From the IMG/VR virus record IMGVR_UViG_3300044591_001307, positions 1 through 34,839 of that record: a stretch of 34,839 bases of DNA. One strand, given 5' to 3'. Source of the DNA: a virus. Position 1 is the first letter of the stretch. Each line of letters starts with the position of its first letter. Made by a program: the position numbers and the translations under genes. Below are positions 28,515 to 34,839 of the stretch, one piece after another. A model generated the notes under the pieces. That model did not search any database and was not told where the DNA came from. It worked only from the letters and a program-made list of their open reading frames with translations.

Positions 28515-29200
28515 TAACCAAAAGTAGAATCAGGTTCCAGAGCAATATAATAGCAGAGGTTGTACTTAGGATTCGTGAACTGTGACAGAAGTTTAGAAGA
28601 CACTACCACGTCATAGGCACCAGGAATAATCTTGATGTTTTCTACCTTGAAGTTAAAGGTAAACTCCTTGTCAGTTTCACCAACCACGATGGCATACTCG
28701 TTAGAAGTATCATTCTTCTTATCACGAACCACCAGTTTGATCACACCATTCTCACCAACCGCAGAGAGATCAGGGAGTTGATATACTGCTGCTGCCTTGA
28801 CCAGTTTCTCCAGAGAAGTGCTGTCCAGTTGGAAGCAAACATCTTGTGAAGGAAGTTGAATGTCCTTATCGGGGGGTGAAATGATCACATTGGGGTCTGC
28901 AAAGAAATACTTCACACGACGTTTGCCTTCTTTGATGCTTAGGTAAGATCCCTCAGTGAAATCAAGATCAGGGTCCTGATGAAGACTCAGACCATTCAAA
29001 AACTGGTTGAGATCATAAATCGCAAAGTCACGGGGGAAGTCTTCTGTAATCTCTGCCTCGGCAAGAATGTTCTTTGCCACAGAAATCGTGCGAAGACGAT
29101 TGCCCTGTTTCACAAGAATCGAGTTGTTAATACCAGCAAAGTTCTTGAGAAGTGCGAGAGTATTGTCAGAAAGTTTCATAGTTTTGTTCGGAAGTTTCAT
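28514..29200 (-). CDS. 45: Sliding clamp, T4 gp45
   Basis: gp45 is the trimeric processivity clamp for gp43 and the coactivator for late transcription with gp33 and gp55. The sequence MKLSDNTLALLKNFAGINNS at residues 8-27 matches T4 gp45, and DFAIYDLNQFLNGLSL and YYIALEPDSTFG agree at the centre and end. The frame is open from ATG 29200. An ATG at 29179 would start exactly at the T4-like MKLS and could be the real start. Length 228 is normal. The upstream DUF3310 gene ends 2 nt earlier. Confidence 0.93.
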   Translation of the reverse strand: MKLPNKTMKLSDNTLALLKNFAGINNSILVKQGNRLRTISVAKNILAEAEITEDFPRDFAIYDLNQFLNGLSLHQDPDLDFTEGSYLSIKEGKRRVKYFFADPNVIISPPDKDIQLPSQDVCFQLDSTSLEKLVKAAAVYQLPDLSAVGENGVIKLVVRDKKNDTSNEYAIVVGETDKEFTFNFKVENIKIIPGAYDVVVSSKLLSQFTNPKYNLCYYIALEPDSTFG

Positions 29201-29202
29201 AA

Positions 29203-29529
29203 TCAGCGAAATTCAGTAAGACCATTATCTTTGCGAGAATAATGCCCATCGAAGTGGAGAAGAAGCATAGCATAGTGAATAACCTTCATCAAATCACGTT
29301 TGTTGCGTCCATCTTTATCACCATAACGACTTCCATATTTTAAGATATTTGCCTGACAGAATCCTGGTGCAAGATCTTTTGCCGCCATCAAGTCAATTGT
29401 TTGAATGTCTTGATACTGCTGATTATGTCCACAGTAGTGACTGCCGTAAGTGCTAGTCACGTAATCTTGAATATCTTTTAGGATTTTATCTTCGTTGTAT
29501 TTCCAAAGATGATTTGTTTTTTCAGTCAT
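29203..29529 (-). CDS. DUF3310-like protein (108 residues)
   Basis: The chain HYCGHNQQYQDIQTIDLMAAKD followed by GFCQANILKYGSRYGDKDGRNKRDLMKVIHYAML has the pattern of DUF3310 proteins (called nucleotide kinase-like), with conserved NxLKYxxRxG and DLxKxxxY. Function is not established. The ATG at 29529 leaves a leader of about 50 nt after the promoter at 29586-29614. ATGs at 29553 and 29571 and a TTG at 29586 are possible, but 29571 lies only about 8 nt from the expected transcript start. Confidence 0.82.
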   Translation of the reverse strand: MTEKTNHLWKYNEDKILKDIQDYVTSTYGSHYCGHNQQYQDIQTIDLMAAKDLAPGFCQANILKYGSRYGDKDGRNKRDLMKVIHYAMLLLHFDGHYSRKDNGLTEFR

Positions 29530-29585
29530 AGTAATAGTAAAATTCGAATCAATCATAAAGAGAAGGCACATTTTTACCTTCCCCA

Positions 29586-29614
29586 ATTATATCAAATTTG
29601 AGGAGGATAGTCAA
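29586..29614 (-). promoter_or_regulatory. Sigma70-like early promoter TTGACT-17-TATAAT
   Basis: On the minus strand TTGACT (29614-29609) and TATAAT (29591-29586) are 17 nt apart, with TG before the -10. It straddles the end of the AAA ATPase gene and drives DUF3310 and gp45. Confidence 0.8.
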
Positions 29615-30722
29615 TGTATTCTACAGTCAATTCAGGTTGTGAAGGCATCACAAAATCAGCATCCACCTTATCATACAGTTCAAGGAAAGCAGTCTTGGTT
29701 TCTTCATCAAAACGATTCACACAGACTTGAATTGCCTTTGCCTTATCGTTGAAGATGCTGTAAGCACGAATGATATGAACCAGACGACGGGTGCTGATGA
29801 TTTCCTCAATACCACCATCATAGAAGGTCTTGCGGATAATATCACCCCAATCCACCAGACGCTTGCAGAAGTCACGATCCTCCATCCCAAGGTCCAGAGC
29901 GATGCCTTCCAGAATCTTCTGCTCAGTAGCAGGAGCAGGATAGGACTGCTCCAGAGTCACAGGGAAACGCTCTAGAAACGCCTCGTTGAGCACGTTGGTG
30001 CCAATGAAGCGCCCATCATCGCTGCCCTTGCCCTTGGTGTTTGCAGTGGCGAATACGTTGAATCCAGCAGCAGGTTTGACGAACTTGCCGATTTTCTTGA
30101 GGAAGACACCCTTACCTTCCAGAACAGATTGAAGACACAGAATCTTGTTAGAAGCAAGGTCAATCTCATCCAGCAGAAGGATTGCACCACGTTCCAGTGC
30201 CTCAATCACAGGACCGTTATGCCAGGCAGTTTCACCATTCACAAGACGGAAACCACCAATCAAATCATCCTCATCAGTCTCAATGGTGATGTTGACACGA
30301 ATCAGTTCACGCTTAAGTTGAGCACACGCTTGCTCAATACTGAACGTTTTACCATTACCCGAAAGACCCGTAATGAACGTTGGATAAAAAAGATTGGAAG
30401 AAATAATTTTCTTAATATCGTTAAAATTACCAAACTTGACGAAGGTATCATCTTTATCAGGGATCAGGTTTTGTTCCACGGCAGGAAGTGCGGGAGGTGC
30501 TTGATAAGAACGTTCAATCTCTTCTACACGTTCTTGAGTCACTTCCAGATTCCAACGACCACGAGAAGTCTTGAATTGCTCCAAACGACGAGTCACAGTC
30601 TGGTAGTTGAGACTACGAGAAGCACAGAAACCTTTCAGGTCACCAGAAGTAATTTCGGAACCATAAAGTTCTTTGATGGATTCAATCAGTTGAGCGTCGT
30701 TCACAGAGGACTTGCGAGACAT
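29592..30722 (-). CDS. cobS: MoxR/CobS-like AAA ATPase
   Basis: The AAA+ core has FITGLSGNGKTFSIE (Walker A, residues 119-126), AILLLDEIDLASN (Walker B, about 181-189) and NVFATANTKGKGSDD (sensor 1). The arginine-finger region is LNEAFLERFPV. Cyanophage proteins of this type are called CobS, after the ATPase of aerobic cobalt insertion. The first 100 residues are a separate helical domain. The partner VWA protein is encoded upstream, and no CobN-type gene is seen here, so a MoxR-type chaperone or remodelling role is also possible. It is terminated by its own signals. Confidence 0.88.
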   Translation of the reverse strand: MSRKSSVNDAQLIESIKELYGSEITSGDLKGFCASRSLNYQTVTRRLEQFKTSRGRWNLEVTQERVEEIERSYQAPPALPAVEQNLIPDKDDTFVKFGNFNDIKKIISSNLFYPTFITGLSGNGKTFSIEQACAQLKRELIRVNITIETDEDDLIGGFRLVNGETAWHNGPVIEALERGAILLLDEIDLASNKILCLQSVLEGKGVFLKKIGKFVKPAAGFNVFATANTKGKGSDDGRFIGTNVLNEAFLERFPVTLEQSYPAPATEQKILEGIALDLGMEDRDFCKRLVDWGDIIRKTFYDGGIEEIISTRRLVHIIRAYSIFNDKAKAIQVCVNRFDEETKTAFLELYDKVDADFVMPSQPELTVEYIDYPPQI

Positions 30723-30754
30723 AATGTAGTTAGGTGGTTTGTTTCAACAGACTT

Positions 30755-30760
30755 ATTATA
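30755..30760 (-). promoter_or_regulatory. Sigma70-like -10 for the AAA ATPase gene
   Basis: The minus strand reads TATAAT about 32 nt before the ATG at 30722. The -35 candidate (TTGGTT, 16 nt upstream) is weak and lies in the terminator at 30766-30792. Confidence 0.5.
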
Positions 30761-30765
30761 CACAC

Positions 30766-30792
30766 AAAAAAGGGGCAACCAAGTGCCCCTTG
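30766..30792 (-). terminator. Rho-independent terminator after the 44-residue gene
   Basis: On the minus strand GGGGCA (30789-30784) and TGCCCC (30777-30772) form a stem with loop CTTGGT. Six Ts follow. The 17-nt repeat is directly upstream. Confidence 0.88.
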
Positions 30793-30793
30793 T

Positions 30794-30810
30794 GACAGTT
30801 TGAAAAGTGG
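30794..30810 (-). repeat. 17-nt 3'-UTR element, copy A
   Basis: CCACTTTTCAAACTGTC on the minus strand lies between the 44-residue gene stop and its terminator. An identical copy is at 34047-34063, in the same place relative to another terminator. Confidence 0.75.
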
Positions 30811-30828
30811 TTCAGGTAAGGTTCATTG

Positions 30829-30963
30829 TTAACTTTTCTTTTTAGTTGCTTTTGTCGGTTTTTCAACAACAACTTCTTCAACCTTGACCGATTCTGATTT
30901 TACTTCTGGTTCTGGTGTTACTTCTGGGGGTGTTTCCTGAAGTAAATCTGTAAATCTACTCAT
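30829..30963 (-). CDS. 44-residue charged peptide between the VWA and AAA genes
   Basis: The frame MSRFTDLLQETPPEVTPEPE to EKPTKATKKKS is a short protein rich in Glu, Pro, Val and Lys, with an acidic centre and a basic end. It has a stop, a 17-nt repeat and a terminator right after, and a GATAAATA late-like octamer 25 nt before the ATG, so it is a defined small unit. An AGG lies just before the start. It may be disordered. No function known. Confidence 0.7.
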   Translation of the reverse strand: MSRFTDLLQETPPEVTPEPEVKSESVKVEEVVVEKPTKATKKKS

Positions 30964-30987
30964 TAGACCTAGTATAATTCTTGAAAG

Positions 30988-30995
30988 TATTTATC
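30988..30995 (-). promoter_or_regulatory. Late-like octamer GATAAATA before the 44-residue gene
   Basis: GATAAATA, one base from the T4 late octamer, lies 25 nt before the ATG at 30963, spanning the end of the VWA gene. The same variant precedes the GIY-YIG gene at 1660. Confidence 0.4.
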
Positions 30996-33141
30996 AAGCA
31001 ACAAGTTCCACAAACTCACCCAAAATTTTCTTATTCATTTTTTTAGTTTTAAGACTTTTCACAAATGCGGATTTAATTTGTGCCTTTGTTGCATCCTCAG
31101 CAACAGCAAACTCAGATTCCTGAGAAAGAGTGTTTGCAGACAGACCGAAGTAGGAATGATAACCAGAATTCTTAAGAATAAATGCTTTCTCTTTTTTCCA
31201 AGCGTTCGTTACCTTATCATACTCAGAACCATAATATCCACAGTAGCGACGAATAAAAGCGCCAGCATCACGAGATTCAAGAACACGAATACCAATAAAG
31301 TTAATATCAATAAACTTGTCCCGCAAATTGTGAAGAAGAACCTCAGTGAAATCCTGATGCTCATAGTCACAAGAATAGGTCATTCCAGTCTTACGATCGC
31401 GAAGAAAGGCATTAGATCCAATATGAGCAGTGCCCATAAAGGGGTTATCCTCCCAGCGGCGTTGAACCTCACGATGATATTTCACAAGGCAACCCTCACC
31501 ATCAGTCAAAACCACACACTGAACTTTCTGCAGTTTGTTCTCCTTCTGGAACTTAGGCAGAATCTGGTGAAGAGAAATCAGTGCCTCATTCAGGGGAGTG
31601 CCTGAAAGTCCCATTCCAAGAGGAGTAGAATAGTAGCAGTGAGAATTATAAGAGAATGACTTAGCAAGACGAAAGATATTTTTCATCTGCTCCTCCAGAG
31701 TGTTTGAATTCACTTTGCTGGTGAGAAGATTCATCATAGAGAACCATTCACCCACCTGAACAAGACCATCTTTCTTCTTGTAGGCAAGTTCACGAATGTT
31801 TGCCTTACCATCTACATCATACTTTACAAGAGGATAATCAGTGGTGAAGGCATAGACCTCAAACGGAATCGCAACTTTTTTACAAAACCAAATAAGATTG
31901 AAGAGTTGTTTGGCAGTATCCAGCATCACATTGGACATAGAACCAGACCAGTCTAGAACGAACACCAGACCATGATTCTTACCATCAGCAAGAGTTGTAA
32001 CCTTCCTGAAGATATCTTCATTATACTTGTAAGTGTGCAGTTTGGAGCAGTCCAGAACGCCAGTACGGGCAGTTGATGCACGTGCATAGGAATCTGCTGC
32101 CTTGCGACACTCAAACTCTTTCACCAGATAGTTGACTTCCTTTTGAGCAGAACGCTTGAATTCAAAATACTGCTTATCAACTTCACCAAAGATATTCTCA
32201 TACTTATAATCATTTCTTGTAAGAAAGTCATCCCAAGATTCTTTACACTTGGAATGAATCTCTTGATTGGGAACAATAACTTTAGTCAAATCAAGTTGAG
32301 GCAGTTCAAGATAAACATTCTCATAAGGGTTAGTACCGACGAGTTCTTTCAGTGCCTCTTCAAGAGACTCCATCGTTTTGACTTCAGGTTCCTCATTCTT
32401 CTCACCACCTTCATTCGTAGGTTGCTGTTGCTGAGAATTTTCTTCAGAAGAGGAAGCACGATCAGAACCCTCAGTTTCAGGTTGATCGCTCTCACCTTGC
32501 TCCTGATCACTAAAATCAGAAGCAGGTTGATTATCGGCACCACTTTGTTGCAACTCAAGACTATCCAGAGAAGTCTTGGTTTCTTCCTGTTGCTTTTGCT
32601 TACAATACTTATACAATGCTTCTGCAGCAATTAACACATCAGCAAAGGTCTCAGTATTAGCAATCAGTTTGATAATCTCAGTCTCTTCACCACGCTCAAT
32701 CGGCACATCAACATAATTGCCAATCTTGAACCACAGGTTTGCACGGTCAGCAAGGTTATAAGTTTCTACATTATCATCTTTGATTTGAAAGAAGTCATCA
32801 TCGGCAAGTTCCTTGTAACCACTATAAAAACTTTTAGGAGAACCTGGATATTTTCTTTTACAAAGTTTTTCTACACGCACATCCTCACAAATATTTACAA
32901 AAGTCGCTGGGACTTTACATTCTTTAGTCCAATCATAATTTGGGGTCCAAAGGGCATGGCTAATTTCGTGCAGGACAAGCATGGTGTAAATATTATCACT
33001 CGCTTTTTCCCACATAGGTAAGGTCAATACCCTTGTATGGACATTAAAACAAGCAGTTTCTACCTTTTTATGTTCCACCACAAGGTCCTCCGTCGCCAAT
33101 AAACGAGCAAGGGACCCTTTGACTTCAAACTTAACGGACAT
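30994..33141 (-). CDS. CobT-like VWA protein with N-terminal HExxH domain, 715 residues
   Basis: Residues 50-100 contain VLHEISHALWTPNYDW (HExxH, residues 58-62) and NICEDVRVEKLCK, an E-D-x-R-x-E pattern of metallopeptidase-like domains found with VWA proteins. Residues about 195-260 are an acidic, Gln- and Ser-rich region. The C-terminal half holds a von Willebrand A domain with MIDAS LVFVLDWSGSMSNV (DxSxS) and VVLTDGEG. It pairs with the AAA ATPase downstream as in CobT/CobS or MoxR-VWA systems. The role is unknown, and a cobalt chelatase role is not shown. Confidence 0.87.
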   Translation of the reverse strand: MSVKFEVKGSLARLLATEDLVVEHKKVETACFNVHTRVLTLPMWEKASDNIYTMLVLHEISHALWTPNYDWTKECKVPATFVNICEDVRVEKLCKRKYPGSPKSFYSGYKELADDDFFQIKDDNVETYNLADRANLWFKIGNYVDVPIERGEETEIIKLIANTETFADVLIAAEALYKYCKQKQQEETKTSLDSLELQQSGADNQPASDFSDQEQGESDQPETEGSDRASSSEENSQQQQPTNEGGEKNEEPEVKTMESLEEALKELVGTNPYENVYLELPQLDLTKVIVPNQEIHSKCKESWDDFLTRNDYKYENIFGEVDKQYFEFKRSAQKEVNYLVKEFECRKAADSYARASTARTGVLDCSKLHTYKYNEDIFRKVTTLADGKNHGLVFVLDWSGSMSNVMLDTAKQLFNLIWFCKKVAIPFEVYAFTTDYPLVKYDVDGKANIRELAYKKKDGLVQVGEWFSMMNLLTSKVNSNTLEEQMKNIFRLAKSFSYNSHCYYSTPLGMGLSGTPLNEALISLHQILPKFQKENKLQKVQCVVLTDGEGCLVKYHREVQRRWEDNPFMGTAHIGSNAFLRDRKTGMTYSCDYEHQDFTEVLLHNLRDKFIDINFIGIRVLESRDAGAFIRRYCGYYGSEYDKVTNAWKKEKAFILKNSGYHSYFGLSANTLSQESEFAVAEDATKAQIKSAFVKSLKTKKMNKKILGEFVELVA

Positions 33142-33164
33142 TTGGTTGTGTGCGATATGTGAGT

Positions 33165-33170
33165 ATTATA
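33165..33170 (-). promoter_or_regulatory. Sigma70-like -10 for the VWA gene
   Basis: The minus strand reads TATAAT about 23 nt before the ATG at 33141. No good -35 is seen 17 nt upstream, so this is a tentative early promoter. Confidence 0.45.
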
Positions 33171-33188
33171 CGGTAACTTTAAAACGCT

Positions 33189-33908
33189 TCACACCTTTTT
33201 ATCCAGTTCCTCAACTGTCACAACCTTCCAACCCTTATGGTTTGTATACTTACCACGAGCAACAGAAGTCATTAAACGAGCAGTTAAATTATGTTCTTCA
33301 CAAAATTTTTTCATATTATTAGTAATGAAAATATTTTCATCAGGACTTTGAATTGTATATTCATATTTTATACTTCTATTAGAAAGTTTTTTTAAAGTTT
33401 CTGGTGTTGCTTTTCTACCAATATTCCATTTACCATATTCAACACCTACTTTGTTTGATATAATTCTTCCAAGAACCCAACCATCACCAGGACATTCTTT
33501 ACAAAGTTTTTCTTTTATACCATTATTCCATCTTTTATTTCCCTTTCTAACTTTACTCAATTTTTCTCTATGTTTTTGAGATAGGGACTTACCAAGTTTT
33601 TTTTGTCTCATTTTTTCCTTTGTAATATCACTTATATTTGATGTTCCATCACCACCTTCTGTCCTATTATGCAGAATACCTGTCCCCAAATCTTTTCTAC
33701 CAAAAACAGCAATCATATACTTTTCGTGATTAAATGCCTCTTCTTCTAAAAGATTTTTCTTTAAAAACAAAATCCGTTCTTTTGGTGGAACAAAAATATT
33801 GATGTGATTTTTACTATATGCCCTATCTCTTTGGCCCTTACCAATATAATAAGGAGTTCCATCTTTACGCAAATAAGCGTAAGTATAAAATCTTTTTGGA
33901 TTTTTCAT
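33189..33908 (-). CDS. GIY-YIG homing endonuclease upstream of the VWA gene, 239 residues
   Basis: The N-terminus, FYTYAYLRKDGTPYYIGKGQRDRAYSKNH, is a GIY-YIG core (YAYL, YYIG) with a longer, basic loop. The later catalytic Glu is probably in LEEEAFNHEKYMIAVFG. NUMOD3-like repeats follow (TKEKMRQKKLGKSLSQKHRE), and the end has a HTH-like part (MKKFCEEHNLTARLMTSVA). This is a free-standing homing endonuclease. An AGTAGG site lies before the ATG, and a late promoter 25 nt upstream is enclosed by a large inverted repeat. Confidence 0.92.
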   Translation of the reverse strand: MKNPKRFYTYAYLRKDGTPYYIGKGQRDRAYSKNHINIFVPPKERILFLKKNLLEEEAFNHEKYMIAVFGRKDLGTGILHNRTEGGDGTSNISDITKEKMRQKKLGKSLSQKHREKLSKVRKGNKRWNNGIKEKLCKECPGDGWVLGRIISNKVGVEYGKWNIGRKATPETLKKLSNRSIKYEYTIQSPDENIFITNNMKKFCEEHNLTARLMTSVARGKYTNHKGWKVVTVEELDKKV

Positions 33909-33914
33909 CCTACT

Positions 33915-33996
33915 CTAATACAACGGCATAAGTATTTATACAGGAAAAGGCACCCGAAAGTGCCTTAACCATCCTAACAGATTGCCGTCGTATTAG
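33915..33996 (-). promoter_or_regulatory. Inverted repeat enclosing a late promoter and terminator, GIY-YIG gene
   Basis: On the minus strand CTAATACGACGGCA (33996-33983) and TGCCGTTGTATTAG (33928-33915) pair over 14 positions with one G-T. The loop contains the terminator at 33947-33966 and exact TATAAATA (33940-33933), 25 nt before the ATG. A further GATAAATA lies just outside at 34011-34004. Confidence 0.6.
33947..33966 (-). terminator. Hairpin, probable terminator
   Basis: AAGGCAC (33966-33960), loop and GTGCCTT (33953-33947) on the minus strand form a 7-bp stem followed by TTCC, a weak U-tract. It lies inside the larger inverted repeat before the endonuclease. Confidence 0.6.
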
Positions 33997-34015
33997 GTTC
34001 AACTATTTATCATAC

Positions 34016-34042
34016 AAAAAAAGGAGGTCTTGCGACCCCCTT
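34016..34042 (-). terminator. Rho-independent terminator after the 205-residue gene
   Basis: On the minus strand GGGGGTC (34040-34034) and GACCTCC (34029-34023) form a stem with one mismatch and loop GCAA. Seven Ts follow. Confidence 0.88.
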
Positions 34043-34046
34043 GGTG

Positions 34047-34063
34047 GACAGTTTGAAAAGTGG
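34047..34063 (-). repeat. 17-nt 3'-UTR element, copy B
   Basis: CCACTTTTCAAACTGTC on the minus strand, identical to 30794-30810, sits between the stop of the 205-residue gene and its terminator. Confidence 0.75.
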
Positions 34064-34065
34064 AC

Positions 34066-34683
34066 TCAAGCACCTTCAAGTTTTCCCATTTGTCTTGCAG
34101 ACTCTTTAGCTTTTTGCAATGCTTGTCCAGCATTTTGTTTTCCTGGAATATAGGTAAGACCTGATCCAGATTTTTCAGCATTTTGACGATTAAATTTATC
34201 TTGGGTATAATCAATTCTTGCAGTTTGCTCAATAATACTCTGCTTCCACTCTTCACTCATATTAGCCATAATAGCGATTGCTGCCTCATTAGTTTCTGCG
34301 TAACCTTCGGCAACTAGGTGCTCAAGAATGTAGTCGAAGAGGTCTACCTGTTCTCCAAGTTCTCCAAGTGCTTTTGCCTTACGAACTTTATTTGGTCTCA
34401 ACTTACCACCAGGATAGTTTCTTTCATCATTACCCTCAAAATCAGGATCTACATTAGCACGATGTCTTGCTGCTCTCTCAGGAGATGCCTTATCTGCGTG
34501 AATACCTGCTCTGCGAGTAGGTGAAGTCTTTTCTGCTTCACGCTTATCTTTTTGCTTTTGACGACTTCTTTGTTGCTTGAAGTCTTTCATCGTCATACCT
34601 TCATCAAGTTGTTCTACTTCCCGTGAAGCATAAACAGAATTAAAGGCTTCTAGCAACCCAGCGTATTCTTTTTGAATATCCAT
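34066..34683 (-). CDS. Virion-type protein with a shared helical motif, 205 residues
   Basis: The N-terminus MDIQKEYAGLLEAFNSVY holds an L-L-E-A site of the gp21-cleavage type, followed by a very basic region (FKQQRSRQKQKDKREAEKTS). Residues about 115-153 are the motif LFDYILEHLVAEGYAETNEA then IMANMSEEWKQSI, similar to the 448-residue protein at 1766-3112. The C-terminus is basic and Gln-rich. A TATAAATA late promoter lies 21 nt upstream and a terminator follows, so it is a late single-gene unit. Scaffold or internal head roles are guesses. Confidence 0.78.
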   Translation of the reverse strand: MDIQKEYAGLLEAFNSVYASREVEQLDEGMTMKDFKQQRSRQKQKDKREAEKTSPTRRAGIHADKASPERAARHRANVDPDFEGNDERNYPGGKLRPNKVRKAKALGELGEQVDLFDYILEHLVAEGYAETNEAAIAIMANMSEEWKQSIIEQTARIDYTQDKFNRQNAEKSGSGLTYIPGKQNAGQALQKAKESARQMGKLEGA

Positions 34684-34703
34684 TTTTATAAAGACTTTTT
34701 AGG

Positions 34704-34711
34704 TATTTATA
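34704..34711 (-). promoter_or_regulatory. T4-type late promoter TATAAATA
   Basis: An exact TATAAATA lies 21 nt before the ATG at 34683, just after the stop of the gene upstream. A short A/T-rich inverted repeat (TATAAAG/CTTTATA) flanks it. Confidence 0.75.
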
Positions 34712-34713
34712 AC

Positions 34714-34839
34714 TCAGTATACTTTATAGTTTTTGTTGTTCCAAGTAAAAGTAGAACCCATTCCACTCTTCTGTTTTGCTGTTTTATATGCCTTATCAAA
34801 AGACTGTGCTCTAGTCAAACCTTGATCTGGATTTTTTGG
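34714..34839 (-). CDS. Probable virion protein (3' end only, start outside window)
   Basis: The 41 visible residues end with AQSFDKAYKTAKQKSGMG then STFTWNNKNYKVY. This Phe/Trp-Asn-rich tail (x-F-T-W-N-x-K-x-Y) is one I associate with several T4-like marine phage structural proteins. The rest, including the start, lies right of the window. Its late-controlled neighbour suggests a virion role. Confidence 0.6.
   Translation of the reverse strand, partial: PKNPDQGLTRAQSFDKAYKTAKQKSGMGSTFTWNNKNYKVY

Noticed and set aside
29592-30722. Firm assignment of the AAA ATPase to cobalamin synthesis.
   Set aside because: Only the CobS-like ATPase and a VWA protein are seen; without a cobN-type gene the same parts fit MoxR-VWA systems.
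30129-30803. Plus-strand frame of 224 codons across the AAA ATPase gene.
   Set aside because: It is the antisense of a clear ATPase gene, has no recognisable motif or ribosome site, and every supported gene here is on the minus strand.
1229-33908. Group I introns around the homing endonuclease genes.
   Set aside because: Flanking genes (nrdA, nrdB, gp44, gp45, VWA) are complete and end-to-end, so the endonucleases appear free-standing and not intron-encoded.
1-34839. CRISPR array, integrase or attachment site.
   Set aside because: No regularly spaced repeats, integrase gene or att-like direct repeat were found; a lytic T4-like genome does not need them.

Overview
The window is part of a T4-like (Tevenvirinae-type) marine myovirus genome, most probably a cyanophage of the Kyanoviridae kind. 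It carries the T4 replisome in near-T4 order (sliding clamp gp45, clamp loader gp44 and gp62, RegA, polymerase gp43, UvsX, helicase gp41, primase gp61). It also has genes typical of marine cyanomyoviruses: MazG, Hsp20, a CobS-like AAA ATPase, 2OG-Fe(II) oxygenase, class Ia NrdA/NrdB and DUF3310. DNA is AT-rich and gene-dense, and every supported gene lies on the minus strand, so transcription runs from high to low coordinates. No photosystem gene is present, so the host assignment is inference. No stretch longer than 300 bases lacks a gene.

Layout in transcription order. 34839-33900: the end of one probable virion protein, a second virion-type protein and a terminator. 33908-29592: a GIY-YIG homing endonuclease, then a large metallopeptidase/VWA protein, a 44-residue acidic peptide and a MoxR/CobS-like AAA ATPase. 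29529-22830: DUF3310 and gp45, then an island (HExxH protein, a small protein, an HNH endonuclease, a pyrimidine-dimer-glycosylase-like protein, a GIY-YIG endonuclease), then gp44, Dam methylase, gp62, RegA and Hsp20. 22808-15390: a 59-residue protein, two Sm-like paralogues, gp43, UvsX, oxygenase, gp41, MazG and a metallopeptidase, mostly joined by 1-14 nt start/stop overlaps. 15374-14728: tRNA-Ala(UGC) and tRNA-Leu(UAG) with an HNH endonuclease between them. 14708-8864: virion-type and small conserved proteins, including a nucleotidyltransferase with a capsid-targeting-like N-terminus. 8851-3181: primase gp61, NrdA, GIY-YIG endonuclease, NrdB. 3112-1: a proline-rich protein, a fourth GIY-YIG endonuclease and two adjacent lytic enzymes sharing one N-terminal module.

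Regulation is partly readable. Replication genes have sigma70-like promoters: TTGACG-17-TATAAT before the Sm-like/gp43 operon and TTGACT-17-TATAAT before DUF3310/gp45. Virion-type genes and homing endonucleases have T4 late-promoter octamers (TATAAATA or near variants), usually 21-37 nt from the start codon. Rho-independent terminators separate the units, and at two places the terminator U-tract runs straight into a late promoter.

The main observations are these. (i) Six homing endonuclease genes lie in 35 kb, and each has an inverted repeat at its start that encloses or abuts a late or late-like promoter, resembling the I-TevI expression switch. (ii) A vestigial second NrdA C-terminus lies just before nrdB, as if an endonuclease cassette had displaced it. 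(iii) A nucleotidyltransferase and a 59-residue protein carry N-termini resembling the T4 capsid-targeting sequence. (iv) A MoxR-type ATPase is paired with a VWA protein that also has an HExxH domain. (v) A 17-nt element is repeated exactly in two 3' untranslated regions.
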